From positions 272,995-336,994 of the forward strand of contig NZ_PKFN01000010.1 in assembly GCF_002933395.1 (NCBI RefSeq): a stretch of DNA of 64,000 bases. Reading direction: 5' to 3'. Of this stretch, positions 18,306-29,355 are shown piece by piece (position 1 is the stretch's first letter; the number at the start of each line of letters is the position of its first letter). The notes under the pieces are model-generated. The model saw only the letters and a list, made by a program, of their open reading frames with translations, did no database searches and was not told the origin of the DNA. The position numbers and the translations under genes were made by a program. The stretch comes from Yoonia maritima (GTDB lineage Bacteria > Pseudomonadota > Alphaproteobacteria > Rhodobacterales > Rhodobacteraceae).

Positions 18306-19808
18306 ATGACCTACTCAATGAAAATGCGCAGCGCTGTCTGCATTGCAGCAATGATTGCTGGTGGCGCCGCACAGGCTGACGTGACTGCGCAGCAGGTCTG
18401 GGACGACTGGAAAGAGCAAATGTCGCTTTACCAGCAGACTGAAATTGAAGTTGGGTCAGAAGAAATGTCTGGCGATACACTGGTTGTTAGCAACCTTTCC
18501 GTCACATCAACTTCGCCTGAAATTACCTCAAACTACTCTATCGAAGAACTACGCTTCGAAGAAAAACGTAACGGTAGCGTCGTCATCACGATGAGCGACA
18601 GCTACCCGATCACATTCACGCCCGAATCCGATGTGGTTGTTACAGTTGAAACCACACAGTCCGGCCTTGAACTTGTTGTGTCCGGCGACCCCGATGCGAT
18701 GAACTATGACGTAAAAGCAGATAGCATCGCGATTGCGCTGAAAGATATCGTTGACGGCGATGTCACATTTGACGGCACTGCAAGCATTGTGCTGAACGAT
18801 ATGTCAGGCACCTATGCCACCGCCGAGACTGAAACGCGTGATATCAGCTATGATCTGGACATCGCATCAACGGATATCCTTGTTGATGTTCAAGTGCCGG
18901 GCGGCAAAGACGAATACTTTACCGGCGGCGGTAAGATCGAAGGCATCAATATGGCCGCGACAATCGCGATGCCTATCGATGCGGACTTCGAAAACCCCGA
19001 AGAACTGTTTGCGAACGGTTTTGCGATGGAGGGCGGATATACCCTTGATGCAGCCAGCTATATTTTCGATGTAAACGCAGATGGCGAACAGTTCGCGGGT
19101 TCTGTCAGCATGGGCGATACCGACCTTAAGGGACAGTTCAATAGCACTGTGGTTTCTTATGATGCGAACGCAAACGACGTTGCCGTTAACATCACAGGGT
19201 CCGAAGTTCCTTTTCCAATCGAGCTTACTTTTGCGAAGTATGGTATTGGCTTCGAAGCACCCTTGGGCAAGTCCGATCAACCTGAAGATTTCCGCCTGAG
19301 CTTTGATTTCATCGACGTTGCGATCAACGAAATGATTTGGGGCATGATTGATCCGGGTAACGTACTGCCGCACGACCCTGCGACGATCCAGTTCGCACTT
19401 TCTGGCACCGCTCAGCCGATGATCGACATGATGGACCCTGCGCAGCAGGCAACAATCAAAGGCGACAACCTTCCGTTTGAACTGAACACGCTATCGCTCG
19501 AAAATCTGAAAATCGCACTTGCGGGTGCTTTGGTCACGGGTGCCGGAGATTTTACATTCGATTCAACTGATACGCAGACATTCGCGCCAATGCCGCGCCC
19601 CGAAGGCGAAGTCGCGATCAAGGCGAATGGCCTGAACCAACTGATCGACAACCTAATCGATATGGGTCTGATCCCAGAAGAGCAAGTCATGGGTCCACGG
19701 ATGATGATGGGCATGTTCGCCCGCACCACCGGCGACGACCAACTTGAAACAACCCTAGAAGTGAATGGCGAAGGTCATGTTCTTGTTAACGGACAACGCG
19801 TTAAATAA
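18306..19808 (+). CDS. DUF2125 exported protein
   Basis: A 500-residue protein with a signal peptide (SAVCIAAMIAGGAAQADV). The mature part is a long beta-rich sequence (VTFDGTASIVLNDMSGTY, VRLDFIDVAINEMIW-like block SFDFIDVAINEMIWG, GAGDFTFDSTDTQTF, VAIKANGLNQLIDNLIDMGL) that fits the alphaproteobacterial DUF2125 family, probably periplasmic or associated with the envelope. The fold has some likeness to AsmA-type proteins, which is inference. It is monocistronic, divergent from the SDR unit and closed by a terminator. Function unknown. Confidence 0.85.
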   Translation: MTYSMKMRSAVCIAAMIAGGAAQADVTAQQVWDDWKEQMSLYQQTEIEVGSEEMSGDTLVVSNLSVTSTSPEITSNYSIEELRFEEKRNGSVVITMSDSYPITFTPESDVVVTVETTQSGLELVVSGDPDAMNYDVKADSIAIALKDIVDGDVTFDGTASIVLNDMSGTYATAETETRDISYDLDIASTDILVDVQVPGGKDEYFTGGGKIEGINMAATIAMPIDADFENPEELFANGFAMEGGYTLDAASYIFDVNADGEQFAGSVSMGDTDLKGQFNSTVVSYDANANDVAVNITGSEVPFPIELTFAKYGIGFEAPLGKSDQPEDFRLSFDFIDVAINEMIWGMIDPGNVLPHDPATIQFALSGTAQPMIDMMDPAQQATIKGDNLPFELNTLSLENLKIALAGALVTGAGDFTFDSTDTQTFAPMPRPEGEVAIKANGLNQLIDNLIDMGLIPEEQVMGPRMMMGMFARTTGDDQLETTLEVNGEGHVLVNGQRVK

Positions 19809-19828
19809 CTGCCACACATGAAGCAAAC

Positions 19829-19859
19829 GGCGCGTCGGGCAACCGGCGCGCCTTTTTTG
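19829..19859 (+). terminator. Rho-independent terminator after the DUF2125 gene
   Basis: GGCGCG...CGCGCC with an inner CGG/CCG stem and a GCAA tetraloop, followed by TTTTTT. Confidence 0.9.
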
Positions 19860-19935
19860 TTCTTAACGTTCGAGGCCAAGCCCGCTTGCAGCCAAAGGTC
19901 TGACACACTACGTCTGAGAGAACAAAGGATACCTG

Positions 19936-21282
19936 ATGACACAGCCTCTTTCTGATCTGACCCAGCAGCTATTGGATGCTGCCCGCCGCGCTGGCGCTGA
20001 TAGCGCCGATGCGATTGCCGTGGATGGCACCTCTATTTCAATCGACGTCCGCGCAGGTGCGCTTGAGCATGCGGAACGGTCCGAAGGGGTGGATATCGGA
20101 TTGCGTGTTCTGGTTGGCCAGCGTCAGGCCTGTGTGTCATCATCCGACACTAAGCCGGATACGCTGATCCAAGTTGCTGAACGCGCTGTTGCGATGGCGA
20201 AAGAAGCGCCAGAAGACCCCTATGCTGGGTTGGCTGATCCGTCGCAGTTGGCGACGAACCTCGAAACGGATGTTCTTGAATTATCCGATCCGAGCGAAGA
20301 ACCCGATCCCGCCGCGCTGCAAGACGCTGCCGCCCGCGCCGAAGCCGCCGCCCTGCGCAATCCCGGCATCAGTCAGGTGCAATCTGCATCCTCCGGCTAT
20401 AGCCGCCGCCAAATACACATGTCCGCGACCAACGGGTTTTCTGCGGGTTATGCCCGCACCGATCGCGGCCTGTCGTGTGTTGCGATCAGCGGCACCGGTG
20501 CCGAGATGGAGCGCGATTACGATTACGACAGCCGCGTATTTCAGGCCGACCTGCGCGACGCCGAAGAAATTGGCACAATCGCCGCGGCCCGTGCGGTTGA
20601 ACGCAAAGGTGCCCGTAAACCCAAGACTGGCGCCTACCCTGTGATGTTCGACGAACGGATTGCCAGCGGCCTGATCGGCCACCTGCTACAGGCGACCAAT
20701 GGCGTGATGATCGCGCGTGGGTCTAGCTGGCTACGTGATGCGCTGGATCAACAGGTACTGCCTAAAGGTCTTTCGATCATTGAAAATCCACACCGTGCAC
20801 GTGTTCCGGGATCAAAGCTGTTTGACGCCGAAGGCCTGCAAACATCGCAACGCGCGATTGTTGATGATGGCTTGCTAACGGGCTGGACGCTTGACCTTGC
20901 CACGGCCCGGCAGTTGGGGCTGGAAAGTACAGCAAATGCTGCCCGCGGCACTGGCGGACCACCAAACCCAAGCCTGACCAACGTTGCCTTGACCCAAGGT
21001 GATAAGACACGCGACGAACTGCTTAAGCAGATGGGTACTGGTCTACTGGTTACATCGATGATCGGATCAACGATTAACCCAAACACTGGCGACTATTCGC
21101 GCGGTGCCTCTGGGTTTTGGGTAGAGAACGGTGAAATCACTTATCCCGTGAATGAATGCACCGTGGCAGGTAACCTACGGGATATGCTGATGTCGATTAT
21201 ACCAGCAAATGATGCCCGGACGTATCTGTCGCGCGTTGTGCCATCGCTTCTGGTCGAAGGGCTAACCCTTGCCGGAGACTGA
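19936..21282 (+). CDS. pmbA: TldD/PmbA metalloprotease-related protein, PmbA type
   Basis: A 448-residue protein of the TldD/PmbA (U62) family, which in complex with TldD degrades or matures small peptides. Blocks seen include LLDAARRAGADSADAI at the start, DEDYDYDSR-type segment RDYDYDSRVFQADL, PVMFDERIASGLIGHLLQA, GLLVTSMIGSTINPNTGDYSRGASGFWVENGEI near the end. The HExxxH zinc site is characteristic of TldD; it is absent here, which favours the PmbA subfamily. The 3' end overlaps the cysQ start, and the genes to lpxK run in one direction. Confidence 0.88.
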   Translation: MTQPLSDLTQQLLDAARRAGADSADAIAVDGTSISIDVRAGALEHAERSEGVDIGLRVLVGQRQACVSSSDTKPDTLIQVAERAVAMAKEAPEDPYAGLADPSQLATNLETDVLELSDPSEEPDPAALQDAAARAEAAALRNPGISQVQSASSGYSRRQIHMSATNGFSAGYARTDRGLSCVAISGTGAEMERDYDYDSRVFQADLRDAEEIGTIAAARAVERKGARKPKTGAYPVMFDERIASGLIGHLLQATNGVMIARGSSWLRDALDQQVLPKGLSIIENPHRARVPGSKLFDAEGLQTSQRAIVDDGLLTGWTLDLATARQLGLESTANAARGTGGPPNPSLTNVALTQGDKTRDELLKQMGTGLLVTSMIGSTINPNTGDYSRGASGFWVENGEITYPVNECTVAGNLRDMLMSIIPANDARTYLSRVVPSLLVEGLTLAGD

Positions 21283-22060
21283 TCTTTCGCTTCTTATTGA
21301 TGCCGCTCGTCAATCGGGCGACATCGCCATGCGGTTTTTCCAGAAAAACCCTAACGTCACTGATAAACCCGACGGTGCAGGCCCGGTGACAGAGGCCGAC
21401 TTGGCCGTGAACAACATGCTGGCCGAGACGCTGGGCGATGCACGCCCTGATTATGGCTGGCTGTCCGAAGAAACCGAAGACTCCGATGCCCGGATGTCGA
21501 CGGAACGCCAATTCGTGGTGGACCCCATCGACGGAACCCGCGCCTTTATCGAAGGTGGTAAAGACTGGTCGCATGCCCTTGCCATCGTGGAAGATAGCCG
21601 TGTCGTTGCGGCAGCCGTCTATTTGCCTGTCCGCGAGTTAATGTATGCGGCCACGCTCGGCGGCGGCGCAACAATGAACGGCGCACCTATCTGTGCCTCT
21701 GAGGCACAGATCGAAGCTGCTACAATCCTTGGTGCCAAACCCAACTTTGACGGTCGGTTTTGGCGCGGAGGTGTTGCGCCTCCGGTAAAACATGCGTTTC
21801 GATCATCGCTGGCTTATCGGCTGTGCCTTGTAGGGCAAGGCCGTTTTGATGGGATGATGACGCTCCGGCCAAGTTGGGAATGGGACATTGCTGCTGGCGC
21901 TTTGATCGCGACCGAGGCCGGCGCACGCGTCACAGACCAACATGACCGCCCACTTCAGTTCAACAACATTTTCCCGAAGGTGCCGGGTGTTTTGGCCGCT
22001 GGCCCTAATTTGCACGCCAATCTGGCCGTGCTCCTTGAGCCGCAGAACGCAAACCCCTAG
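21269..22060 (+). CDS. cysQ: Inositol monophosphatase-family phosphatase, CysQ-like
   Basis: A 263-residue magnesium-dependent phosphatase. Metal-binding motifs are LSEETED, DPIDGTRAFI and WEWDIAAGALIATEAGA. Such proteins act on 3'(2'),5'-bisphosphate nucleotides (pAp) or on inositol/histidinol phosphates; the length and the DPIDGT followed by FIEGGKDW fit CysQ or a HisN-type enzyme, and I cannot separate these fully. The start is TTG inside the pmbA 3' end. Confidence 0.82.
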   Translation: MPETDLSLLIDAARQSGDIAMRFFQKNPNVTDKPDGAGPVTEADLAVNNMLAETLGDARPDYGWLSEETEDSDARMSTERQFVVDPIDGTRAFIEGGKDWSHALAIVEDSRVVAAAVYLPVRELMYAATLGGGATMNGAPICASEAQIEAATILGAKPNFDGRFWRGGVAPPVKHAFRSSLAYRLCLVGQGRFDGMMTLRPSWEWDIAAGALIATEAGARVTDQHDRPLQFNNIFPKVPGVLAAGPNLHANLAVLLEPQNANP

Positions 22061-22096
22061 ACTGCTTGTAATCTAAACACTCACAAAGGTTTTCCC

Positions 22097-22339
22097 ATGA
22101 CCCAGCGCCTGCACCTTGTCTTTGGTGGCGAACTAATCGACCCGACGAAAAATGCGTTCAAAGATGTCGATGCCATCGACGTTGTCGGTATGTTTCCGAA
22201 CTATGAAACGGCGTATAACGCTTGGAAAGGCGCGGCCCAACGCACCGTTGATAACGCACACATGCGTTATTTTATCGCGCATATTCATCGCCTGCGTGAC
22301 GAAGAAACAGCCGCATCTGCGACCGAAGAATTGGGCTAA
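22097..22339 (+). CDS. DUF4170 small protein
   Basis: An 80-residue soluble protein. LHLVFGGELIDPTKNAFKDV, VVGMFPNYETAYNAWKGAAQ and MRYFIAHIHRL are the family blocks of DUF4170, a small alphaproteobacterial family usually found directly ahead of the Kdo transferase gene, as here (20 bases before waaA). This implies a link with LPS core assembly, but no activity is known. Confidence 0.88.
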   Translation: MTQRLHLVFGGELIDPTKNAFKDVDAIDVVGMFPNYETAYNAWKGAAQRTVDNAHMRYFIAHIHRLRDEETAASATEELG

Positions 22340-22359
22340 GCCCCGCTGGATAGTCAAAT

Positions 22360-23556
22360 ATGGCACGATCCCTTTCAATTGCAGCCTATCTGGCAAGCCG
22401 GGGGTCGGCTGACCAGCCGACGCGTCTTCTTGCTTATCCGGCACGCCCGGAAGGGGTCGTGATATGGGCGCGCTGCACCCATGCCGATCAACTCACCGCA
22501 ATCGAGACGCTTGGGCGCAAAATAACTGTCGATGGTGATCCGATCACAATCGTGGCGACCCTGCGTGAGTGGAATCACCAAATTGGTGGACGCGCGATAC
22601 AGGAACCCCGAAGCAAAGAAACAATACGCGAGTTCATCGAGCACTGGAAACCTACCCTTGGGGTTTGGGTCAGGGGTGATCTTGACCCCTTGCTTATGGA
22701 TGAAATGCGCGCTGCCAAAATGCACAGCATTTTGGTCGACGCAAACGGCGATGGGCTAGAACAGGTCACGGGGGGCTGGGTGCCCGGCGCAATGAGATCT
22801 CTTCTATCGCAATTCGAAGCTATTCTCGCTCTTGATAAAAACGCTGCCAACCGCTTAACCCGTGCAGGTGCGTCACCAGATGCAATTATCGTGTCTGGCG
22901 CAATGGAAGATTGCCCACCGCCCCTGCCCTGCGACGAAGACGAGCGACAAGCGTTGGTAAAAGCGATTGGCACGCGCCCCACATGGTTGGCCGCCGCCGC
23001 GCATCTAGCCGAGCTAAACGACCTTAGCCGTGCGCACCTACAGGCAAGCCGCCGCGCGCACCGTCTTTTATTTATTATGATCCCACGCAACAAAAATGAT
23101 GCGACAGCATTTGCCGAAAAGATGCGTGAAAAAGGGTTCTACGTCACGCTGCGATCCGAAGAACCCGAACCTACTGAACTAACCCAAGTTTATGTTATCG
23201 ACACAGATGATGATCTAGGTTTGTGGTATCGGATTTCGCCAATCACCTTTATCGGTGGCACGTTACGCGGCGGCGGCTGCCGTGATCCTTTCGAGGCGAC
23301 AGCATTGGGTTCGGCCGTCCTATACGGTCCGCTTGTTGCGCCGTTTCAACGACATGCCGCGCGTTTGAATGCCGCAAGCGCGTCGCGTCTCATTCGATCA
23401 AGCGGCGATTTGGGATCAATCATCGAAATTTTGCTCGCTGTTGATAAAACTGCCGAACTTGCGCATGCCGCATGGGATGTCACCTCTCGTGGGGCAACGG
23501 TAAGCAACCGGATTGCCGATTATATCCGGCTGCGGCTCGAAGAATTGGGGCACTGA
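22360..23556 (+). CDS. waaA: 3-deoxy-D-manno-octulosonic acid (Kdo) transferase
   Basis: A 398-residue glycosyltransferase that adds Kdo to lipid IVA. It has the N-terminal Kdo-transferase domain (VVIWARCTHADQLTAIETLG, ITIVATLREW) and a C-terminal GT-B half (LLFIMIPRNKNDATAF, LWYRISPITFIGGTLRGGGCRDPFEATALGSAVLYGP). Divergent from E. coli WaaA but matching the alphaproteobacterial form that sits between DUF4170 and lpxK. The stop is immediately followed by the lpxK ATG, so translation is likely coupled. Confidence 0.88.
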   Translation: MARSLSIAAYLASRGSADQPTRLLAYPARPEGVVIWARCTHADQLTAIETLGRKITVDGDPITIVATLREWNHQIGGRAIQEPRSKETIREFIEHWKPTLGVWVRGDLDPLLMDEMRAAKMHSILVDANGDGLEQVTGGWVPGAMRSLLSQFEAILALDKNAANRLTRAGASPDAIIVSGAMEDCPPPLPCDEDERQALVKAIGTRPTWLAAAAHLAELNDLSRAHLQASRRAHRLLFIMIPRNKNDATAFAEKMREKGFYVTLRSEEPEPTELTQVYVIDTDDDLGLWYRISPITFIGGTLRGGGCRDPFEATALGSAVLYGPLVAPFQRHAARLNAASASRLIRSSGDLGSIIEILLAVDKTAELAHAAWDVTSRGATVSNRIADYIRLRLEELGH

Positions 23557-24543
23557 ATGCGCGCGCCTTTATTTTGGTTTACGGCCCCAGATCGCCCCGC
23601 CTTTGCAGCACGTCTATTAGCACCATTGGCCGCGATCTACGGCAGTCTGACGGCACGTCGTTTAAAACGGCCTGCAGCCATCAGGCCGGATGTACCCGTA
23701 ATTTGTCTTGGCAATATCAACGCTGGCGGTACAGGTAAGACACCTACAACAATCGCGCTGATTGAACGGCTTAAAGAACGCGGACACACGCCGCATGTTG
23801 TGTCGCGCGGATACGGGGGCAGCCTTGAAGGCCCAATTCAGGTGGATGAACGCAAGCATAAAGCCAATCAAACGGGCGATGAACCGCTACTGCTTGCTGC
23901 TTTTGCACCGACTTGGGTCGCGCGTGATCGCGCTGCAGGTGTGCAGGCAGCCCAAAACGCAGGTGCAGATGTTATTTTACTAGACGACGGGTTTCAAAAC
24001 CCAGCCGTCGCCAAAGACCTGTCTATCGTTGTCGTTGATGCCATGCGCGGGTTCGGTAATGGGCGGGTTATTCCGGCAGGGCCACTGCGCGAACCAGTCG
24101 ATGTCGGACTTCAGCGCGCCGACCTTGTACTATCCATTGGGCCTGCAAAGGCGCAGGACCAATTTGCCACCGATTGGACGTTCGATGTACCGCATTTGAC
24201 CGGACACCTTGCACCACTTCCAACTGGCATGCCGTGGCAAAGCCTGAAGCTGCTGGCATTTGCAGGTATCGGCCACCCCGAGAAGTTCTTTCTGACGCTG
24301 CGCGAAATGGGCGCTGACGTTGTGCGCGCCGAGGCACTGGCCGACCATCAACCACTGACCGATGCGTTGATGAAACGGCTTGAGATCGAGGCGCAAACGC
24401 GAAACGCACAACTGGTTACCACCGAAAAAGACGCCGTACGTCTGCCTGACAGTTTTCGGACGAAGGTCATAACCTTGCCAGTACGACTACAAATCGCAGA
24501 TTGGGCACCCATTGACCAAGCGTTTGATCAGCTAGGCCTATAA
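23557..24543 (+). CDS. lpxK: Tetraacyldisaccharide 4'-kinase
   Basis: A 328-residue inner-membrane-associated kinase that phosphorylates the 4' position of the lipid A disaccharide. The P-loop is [17 protein letters not shown]; further blocks are [41 protein letters not shown] and [10 protein letters not shown]. Length is normal. It starts at the base after the waaA stop and ends at a shared terminator. Confidence 0.96.
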   Translation: MRAPLFWFTAPDRPAFAARLLAPLAAIYGSLTARRLKRPAAIRPDVPVICLGNINAGGTGKTPTTIALIERLKERGHTPHVVSRGYGGSLEGPIQVDERKHKANQTGDEPLLLAAFAPTWVARDRAAGVQAAQNAGADVILLDDGFQNPAVAKDLSIVVVDAMRGFGNGRVIPAGPLREPVDVGLQRADLVLSIGPAKAQDQFATDWTFDVPHLTGHLAPLPTGMPWQSLKLLAFAGIGHPEKFFLTLREMGADVVRAEALADHQPLTDALMKRLEIEAQTRNAQLVTTEKDAVRLPDSFRTKVITLPVRLQIADWAPIDQAFDQLGL

Positions 24544-24548
24544 CGCAA

Positions 24549-24580
24549 AAAGGCGGGCCAAACGGCCCGCCTTCTTATTA
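24549..24580. terminator. Bidirectional terminator lpxK / dsbA
   Basis: AGGCGGGCC-AAAC-GGCCCGCCT is a perfect 9-bp stem flanked by an A run on the left and TTCTTATT on the right, between convergent genes. Confidence 0.88.
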
Positions 24581-24594
24581 ATGTTCCGCTAAAC

Positions 24595-25266
24595 TTAGCT
24601 AAGCTTTTCGTCCAGAATTGCAGCGAATTCATCGTAGTTCATGTTCGAATACTTTTCGCCGTCAATCAGGAAGCTCGGAGTAGAGCTTATGTCGTCGCGC
24701 TCAGCGTTGTCTTGGTACCAAGTGTACAGCGCTTCGGCTTTGGCGGCGTCACTAAGGCACGCATCAAGCGCCGCATCATCAAGGCCCGCTGTCTTACCAA
24801 GGCGACGCAGTTCTTCAATGATCGTTGCGGGATCGCCGCTTGCCAGCCATTCGCGTTGCTGTTCATACAACACGTCCGAGAATGCAAAGAAGAAGTCAGG
24901 GTTGTCTGTGCAACGCGCAATCATTGACGCCCAAAGACCGGGACGGTCAAAATACACTTCGCGATAAACGAAACGGATTTTGTTCGTATCAATGTAATTC
25001 GCTTTTAGCAGCTTGTGCTGGTTCGCGTTAAAGCTGGCGCAATGTGGGCAAGTGAATGATGCGTATTCGATCACTTCGACATTCGCCATCGGGTTGCCAA
25101 CGACCATTTCCATGACCTCAGGCAGTTCACCCGTTGCTTCTTGTGCGTTTGCTGCACCGGGCAAAAGACCCGTCTGCTGATTACGCGGCAACAGCCCAAG
25201 GCCAGCCCCAACGGTCAAAATGGCAGCGCCACCAGTGGCCAATAAAGTTCTACGTTTCATGTTCAC
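24595..25266 (-). CDS. DsbA-family thiol:disulfide protein
   Basis: A 223-residue exported protein with a thioredoxin fold. The signal region KRRTLLATGGAAILTVGAG has the RR of a Tat signal and may be anchored. The active site is CPHC in YASFTCPHCASFNANQHK, followed by the long helical insert of DsbA and the cis-Pro segment SSTPSFLIDGE. Such proteins catalyse disulfide exchange in the periplasm. Its gene lies 6 bases downstream of dciA, an order common in this family of bacteria. Confidence 0.9.
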   Translation of the reverse strand: MNMKRRTLLATGGAAILTVGAGLGLLPRNQQTGLLPGAANAQEATGELPEVMEMVVGNPMANVEVIEYASFTCPHCASFNANQHKLLKANYIDTNKIRFVYREVYFDRPGLWASMIARCTDNPDFFFAFSDVLYEQQREWLASGDPATIIEELRRLGKTAGLDDAALDACLSDAAKAEALYTWYQDNAERDDISSTPSFLIDGEKYSNMNYDEFAAILDEKLS

Positions 25267-25272
25267 CTCTAT

Positions 25273-25782
25273 TCAGGTTTTTTGTTTTGATAAGACGTTC
25301 GCGCCCAGCGCCGCAAGGGCCGCACGCAAATCGTCGCTTTGAACGGTGTCAGCCATGGCTTGCGCTTCCGATTGCGCGGCTGGGCTGGGTGTTTTGCGGG
25401 TTTTCGGGGCTGGGGTAAAAGCCACGCGCCCCTCAGCAAATCCTGTCGGTGCTGTCTGCGTAATACGCACACGCGCGATGGCGCGGTAGCCATAGCAGGC
25501 ATTCACCTTTTCGCGAATTTGCTCTTTTTGCATCTCAAGCATCGGGGCCTGTGCGCCCGTCGTCAGCAAGGTCAGGGTCGCGCCCATGCCACCTTTGCCG
25601 TAACTCACGTTCACAGGGGTCGCGACACTTGCGGTTGCTTCACCCACAACCTCTGGCCAATGGGTCAATAGACGTGTCACGGCAAAGCCACGCTCTTCGC
25701 TTGCGGTGCGAATGCGGGTTTGCATCAACGTCGCCGCACGAGAAAATCCGCGCGTGGTGCCCTTATGGCGTGCTTGTTTCAT
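25273..25782 (-). CDS. dciA: DciA/DUF721 helicase-loader-like protein
   Basis: A 169-residue protein of the DUF721 family, which includes the helicase operator DciA that helps load DnaB in bacteria lacking DnaC. The conserved section is VTRLLTHWPEVVGEATASVATPVNVSY and LEMQKEQIREKVNACYGYRAIARVRI, with a variable C-terminal tail. It is divergent from mutY (68 bases) and upstream of the DsbA gene. Confidence 0.85.
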   Translation of the reverse strand: MKQARHKGTTRGFSRAATLMQTRIRTASEERGFAVTRLLTHWPEVVGEATASVATPVNVSYGKGGMGATLTLLTTGAQAPMLEMQKEQIREKVNACYGYRAIARVRITQTAPTGFAEGRVAFTPAPKTRKTPSPAAQSEAQAMADTVQSDDLRAALAALGANVLSKQKT

Positions 25783-25850
25783 AACTAAGCTCTACTGTAT
25801 GTCAGTCGTTGCGCCAAGTCAGCGCCTGCGATCTGAAAGGTAAATAACCA

Positions 25851-26903
25851 TTGCGTGACCTCAGTTTACAGCTTTTGGACTGGTATGATGTCCATGCGCG
25901 GGCAATGCCGTGGCGCGTGCCACCTGATGCGCGCAACGCCGGAACGCTTCCGAATCCTTATGCAGTGTGGATGTCAGAGGTCATGTTGCAGCAAACAACC
26001 GTTGCCGCCGTTCGTGAATACCATAACAAATTCATGTCGTTATGGCCAACCGTGCACGAATTGGCAGCAGCCGAAGACGCCGACGTCATGGCAGCATGGG
26101 CAGGGCTGGGTTACTATGCACGTGCCCGAAATCTGCTGAAATGTGCCCGTGCGGTTGTTGATAACCATGATGGTGTTTTTCCGCAAAACTATGAAACACT
26201 TCTGACGCTGCCCGGCATCGGCCCCTACACGGCTGCCGCGATTTCATCCATCGCGTTTGATCTGCCTGAAACAGTTGTGGACGGAAACGTAGAACGCGTC
26301 ATGGCGCGACTTCATAACATCCACGACCCATTGCCGGGATCAAAGGCCGCATTAACCGAAAAAGCACGCGCACTGACCCCCACAAAACGACCCGGCGATT
26401 ATGCCCAAGCAGTGATGGACCTAGGTGCAACCATCTGCACGCCCAAAAGCCCTGCTTGCGGAATTTGCCCTTGGCGAGAGCCTTGCGATGCACAGAGTGC
26501 AGGAACTGCGGCAGAGCTGCCAAAGAAAACACCAAAAAAGAAAACGCCGACTCGGTTTGGGATTGCCTATGTCGTATGTCGCAGTGACGGCGCGTGGCTG
26601 TTGGAAACGCGCCCTGAAAGCGGGCTTTTGGGCGGGATGTTAGGTTGGCCGGGGTCTGAATGGGGCGATGCACCTGACCCTGCACCACCTATTGATGCGG
26701 ACTGGCAAACCCTAAACGAAGAGGCTCGGCATACCTTTACGCATTTCCATTTGCGCCTAACCATCATGACAGCATCGGTTGGGATGGACGCGTCACCAGC
26801 ACGCGGCGAGTTCGTCGCAAAGACCGATTTCAGCCCCACCGCCCTACCCACGGCGATGCGCAAAGTATTCAATCTGGCTGGTCCGACGCTACGCGACTCT
26901 TGA
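25851..26903 (+). CDS. mutY: A/G-specific adenine glycosylase
   Basis: A 350-residue base-excision repair enzyme that removes A opposite 8-oxoguanine. The N-terminal catalytic part has VMLQQTTVAAVREY with the catalytic-site environment, the HhH motif LPGIGPYTAAAISSIAF and VDGNVERVMARL; the 4Fe-4S cluster cysteines are in CTPKSPACGICPWREPC; the C-terminal NUDIX-like recognition domain follows (LLETRPESGLLGGMLGWPG, ARHTFTHFHLRL). Start is TTG at 25851; no ATG is available nearby. Confidence 0.95.
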   Translation: MRDLSLQLLDWYDVHARAMPWRVPPDARNAGTLPNPYAVWMSEVMLQQTTVAAVREYHNKFMSLWPTVHELAAAEDADVMAAWAGLGYYARARNLLKCARAVVDNHDGVFPQNYETLLTLPGIGPYTAAAISSIAFDLPETVVDGNVERVMARLHNIHDPLPGSKAALTEKARALTPTKRPGDYAQAVMDLGATICTPKSPACGICPWREPCDAQSAGTAAELPKKTPKKKTPTRFGIAYVVCRSDGAWLLETRPESGLLGGMLGWPGSEWGDAPDPAPPIDADWQTLNEEARHTFTHFHLRLTIMTASVGMDASPARGEFVAKTDFSPTALPTAMRKVFNLAGPTLRDS

Positions 26904-26950
26904 GCGTTCACAGTCCCAAGCGTAGGTTTATTGTAACTACGAGGTTCCCT

Positions 26951-28072
26951 ATGTCGATCAAAAGCATCAGTGCCGCGCTTCCGTTCTGGCTGTCGCTTGC
27001 GCTAATCCCAATCGCTGTTGTCGCTGCAATTTATGGTGGCTGGGCCATCGCGCTGCTACCGCTGGCGACTTGGTATCTGTTCACATTCTTGGATTTCTTG
27101 CTGGGCCTGAACCTCGAAAACAAAGACCCAGACACCGAGGACAAAGATCTTTTCTGGTATCGCCTTATCACGCTGATCTGGGTGCCTGTTCAATTGATCA
27201 CTATTTTCGGTCTGATGATCTATGTGGCGCGATCCGGGCATTTGCACTGGGGTGAAGAATGGGCGCTATTCGCCGCGCTGGGGATTTTATCCGGTACTAT
27301 CGGAATCAACTACAGCCACGAACTGATGCACCAAAAGCCAAAGATCGAACGCTGGCTGGGTGATATTCTGCTGACTTCGGTCCTATACGGGCACTTCCGG
27401 TCCGAGCATCTGTTGGTTCATCACCGCTATGTCGGCACACCGCGTGACCCTGTCACCGCGCGGTACGGAGAAGGCTTTTATCATTTCTTCCCCCGTGTCC
27501 TTTGGCAAAGCCTAACGTCGTCGTTTCTTGCGGAAAAGGCGATGCTCGCGCGTAAAAAGCTACCTTGGCATCACAAGTCCAACCCCTTTTGGCGGTATTG
27601 GGCGCTTGAGGCAGGATTTGCGATTTTGTCATTCGCGATCGCGGGATGGTGGGGTGTGTTCCTGTTCGCCACCCAAGCCTTTTGGGCGGTTTTCCAGCTA
27701 GAACTGGTCAACTATGTCGAACATTACGCACTCACGCGTAAACATCTGGGCGCTGGTAAATATGAGCATGTGAAACCGCGCCATTCATGGAACGCGGCGC
27801 ACAAAGCGTCAAACTGGCTGTTGATCAACCTGCAACGCCATTCGGACCATCACTACAAACCCGACCGACGCTTCCCGCTGCTTCAAAACTACGCCGACGA
27901 CGAGGCGCCGCAGCTTCCGTTTGGGTACCCTGTAATGACGATGGCAGCACTAGTCCCATCCATCTGGCGAAAGGTCATGCACCCACGCGTCCACACATGG
28001 CGCAACCTGTACTACCCAGAGATCGAAGACTGGGCACCGTATAAATCAGCAACCAATCCCCTACCTCGCTAA
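26951..28072 (+). CDS. alkB: Alkane 1-monooxygenase, AlkB type
   Basis: A 373-residue membrane-bound non-haem di-iron hydroxylase that oxidises terminal methyl groups of medium-chain alkanes. Several N-terminal membrane helices precede the eight-His set: NYSHELMHQ, HLLVHHRYVGT and LQRHSDHHYKP, with NYVEHYALTR between them. I place the start at the ATG preceded by GAGG; a longer frame opens at 26900 inside the mutY 3' end. No rubredoxin gene is next to it, so electrons must come from elsewhere. It stands alone between mutY and a terminator. Confidence 0.92.
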   Translation: MSIKSISAALPFWLSLALIPIAVVAAIYGGWAIALLPLATWYLFTFLDFLLGLNLENKDPDTEDKDLFWYRLITLIWVPVQLITIFGLMIYVARSGHLHWGEEWALFAALGILSGTIGINYSHELMHQKPKIERWLGDILLTSVLYGHFRSEHLLVHHRYVGTPRDPVTARYGEGFYHFFPRVLWQSLTSSFLAEKAMLARKKLPWHHKSNPFWRYWALEAGFAILSFAIAGWWGVFLFATQAFWAVFQLELVNYVEHYALTRKHLGAGKYEHVKPRHSWNAAHKASNWLLINLQRHSDHHYKPDRRFPLLQNYADDEAPQLPFGYPVMTMAALVPSIWRKVMHPRVHTWRNLYYPEIEDWAPYKSATNPLPR

Positions 28073-28104
28073 ACAAAAAAACCCGCCGTACAAAGACGGC
28101 GGGC
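28072..28104 (-). terminator. Terminator of ccrM (minus strand)
   Basis: CCCGCCGT and ACGGCGGG form a perfect 8-bp stem; on the minus strand it is followed by TTTTTTTGTTT. It lies 95 bases beyond the ccrM stop, and immediately after the alkB stop. Confidence 0.85.
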
Positions 28105-28198
28105 AAAGTTAGTAATCGCGGCCCCTTCCACCATGGAAGGGTTCTCCGCAATCACCGGCGGTATCAACGTTGGGGAATGTGACGCAGTTAAGCCTGCG

Positions 28199-29353
<1,155 letters not shown>

Positions 29354-29355
29354 CT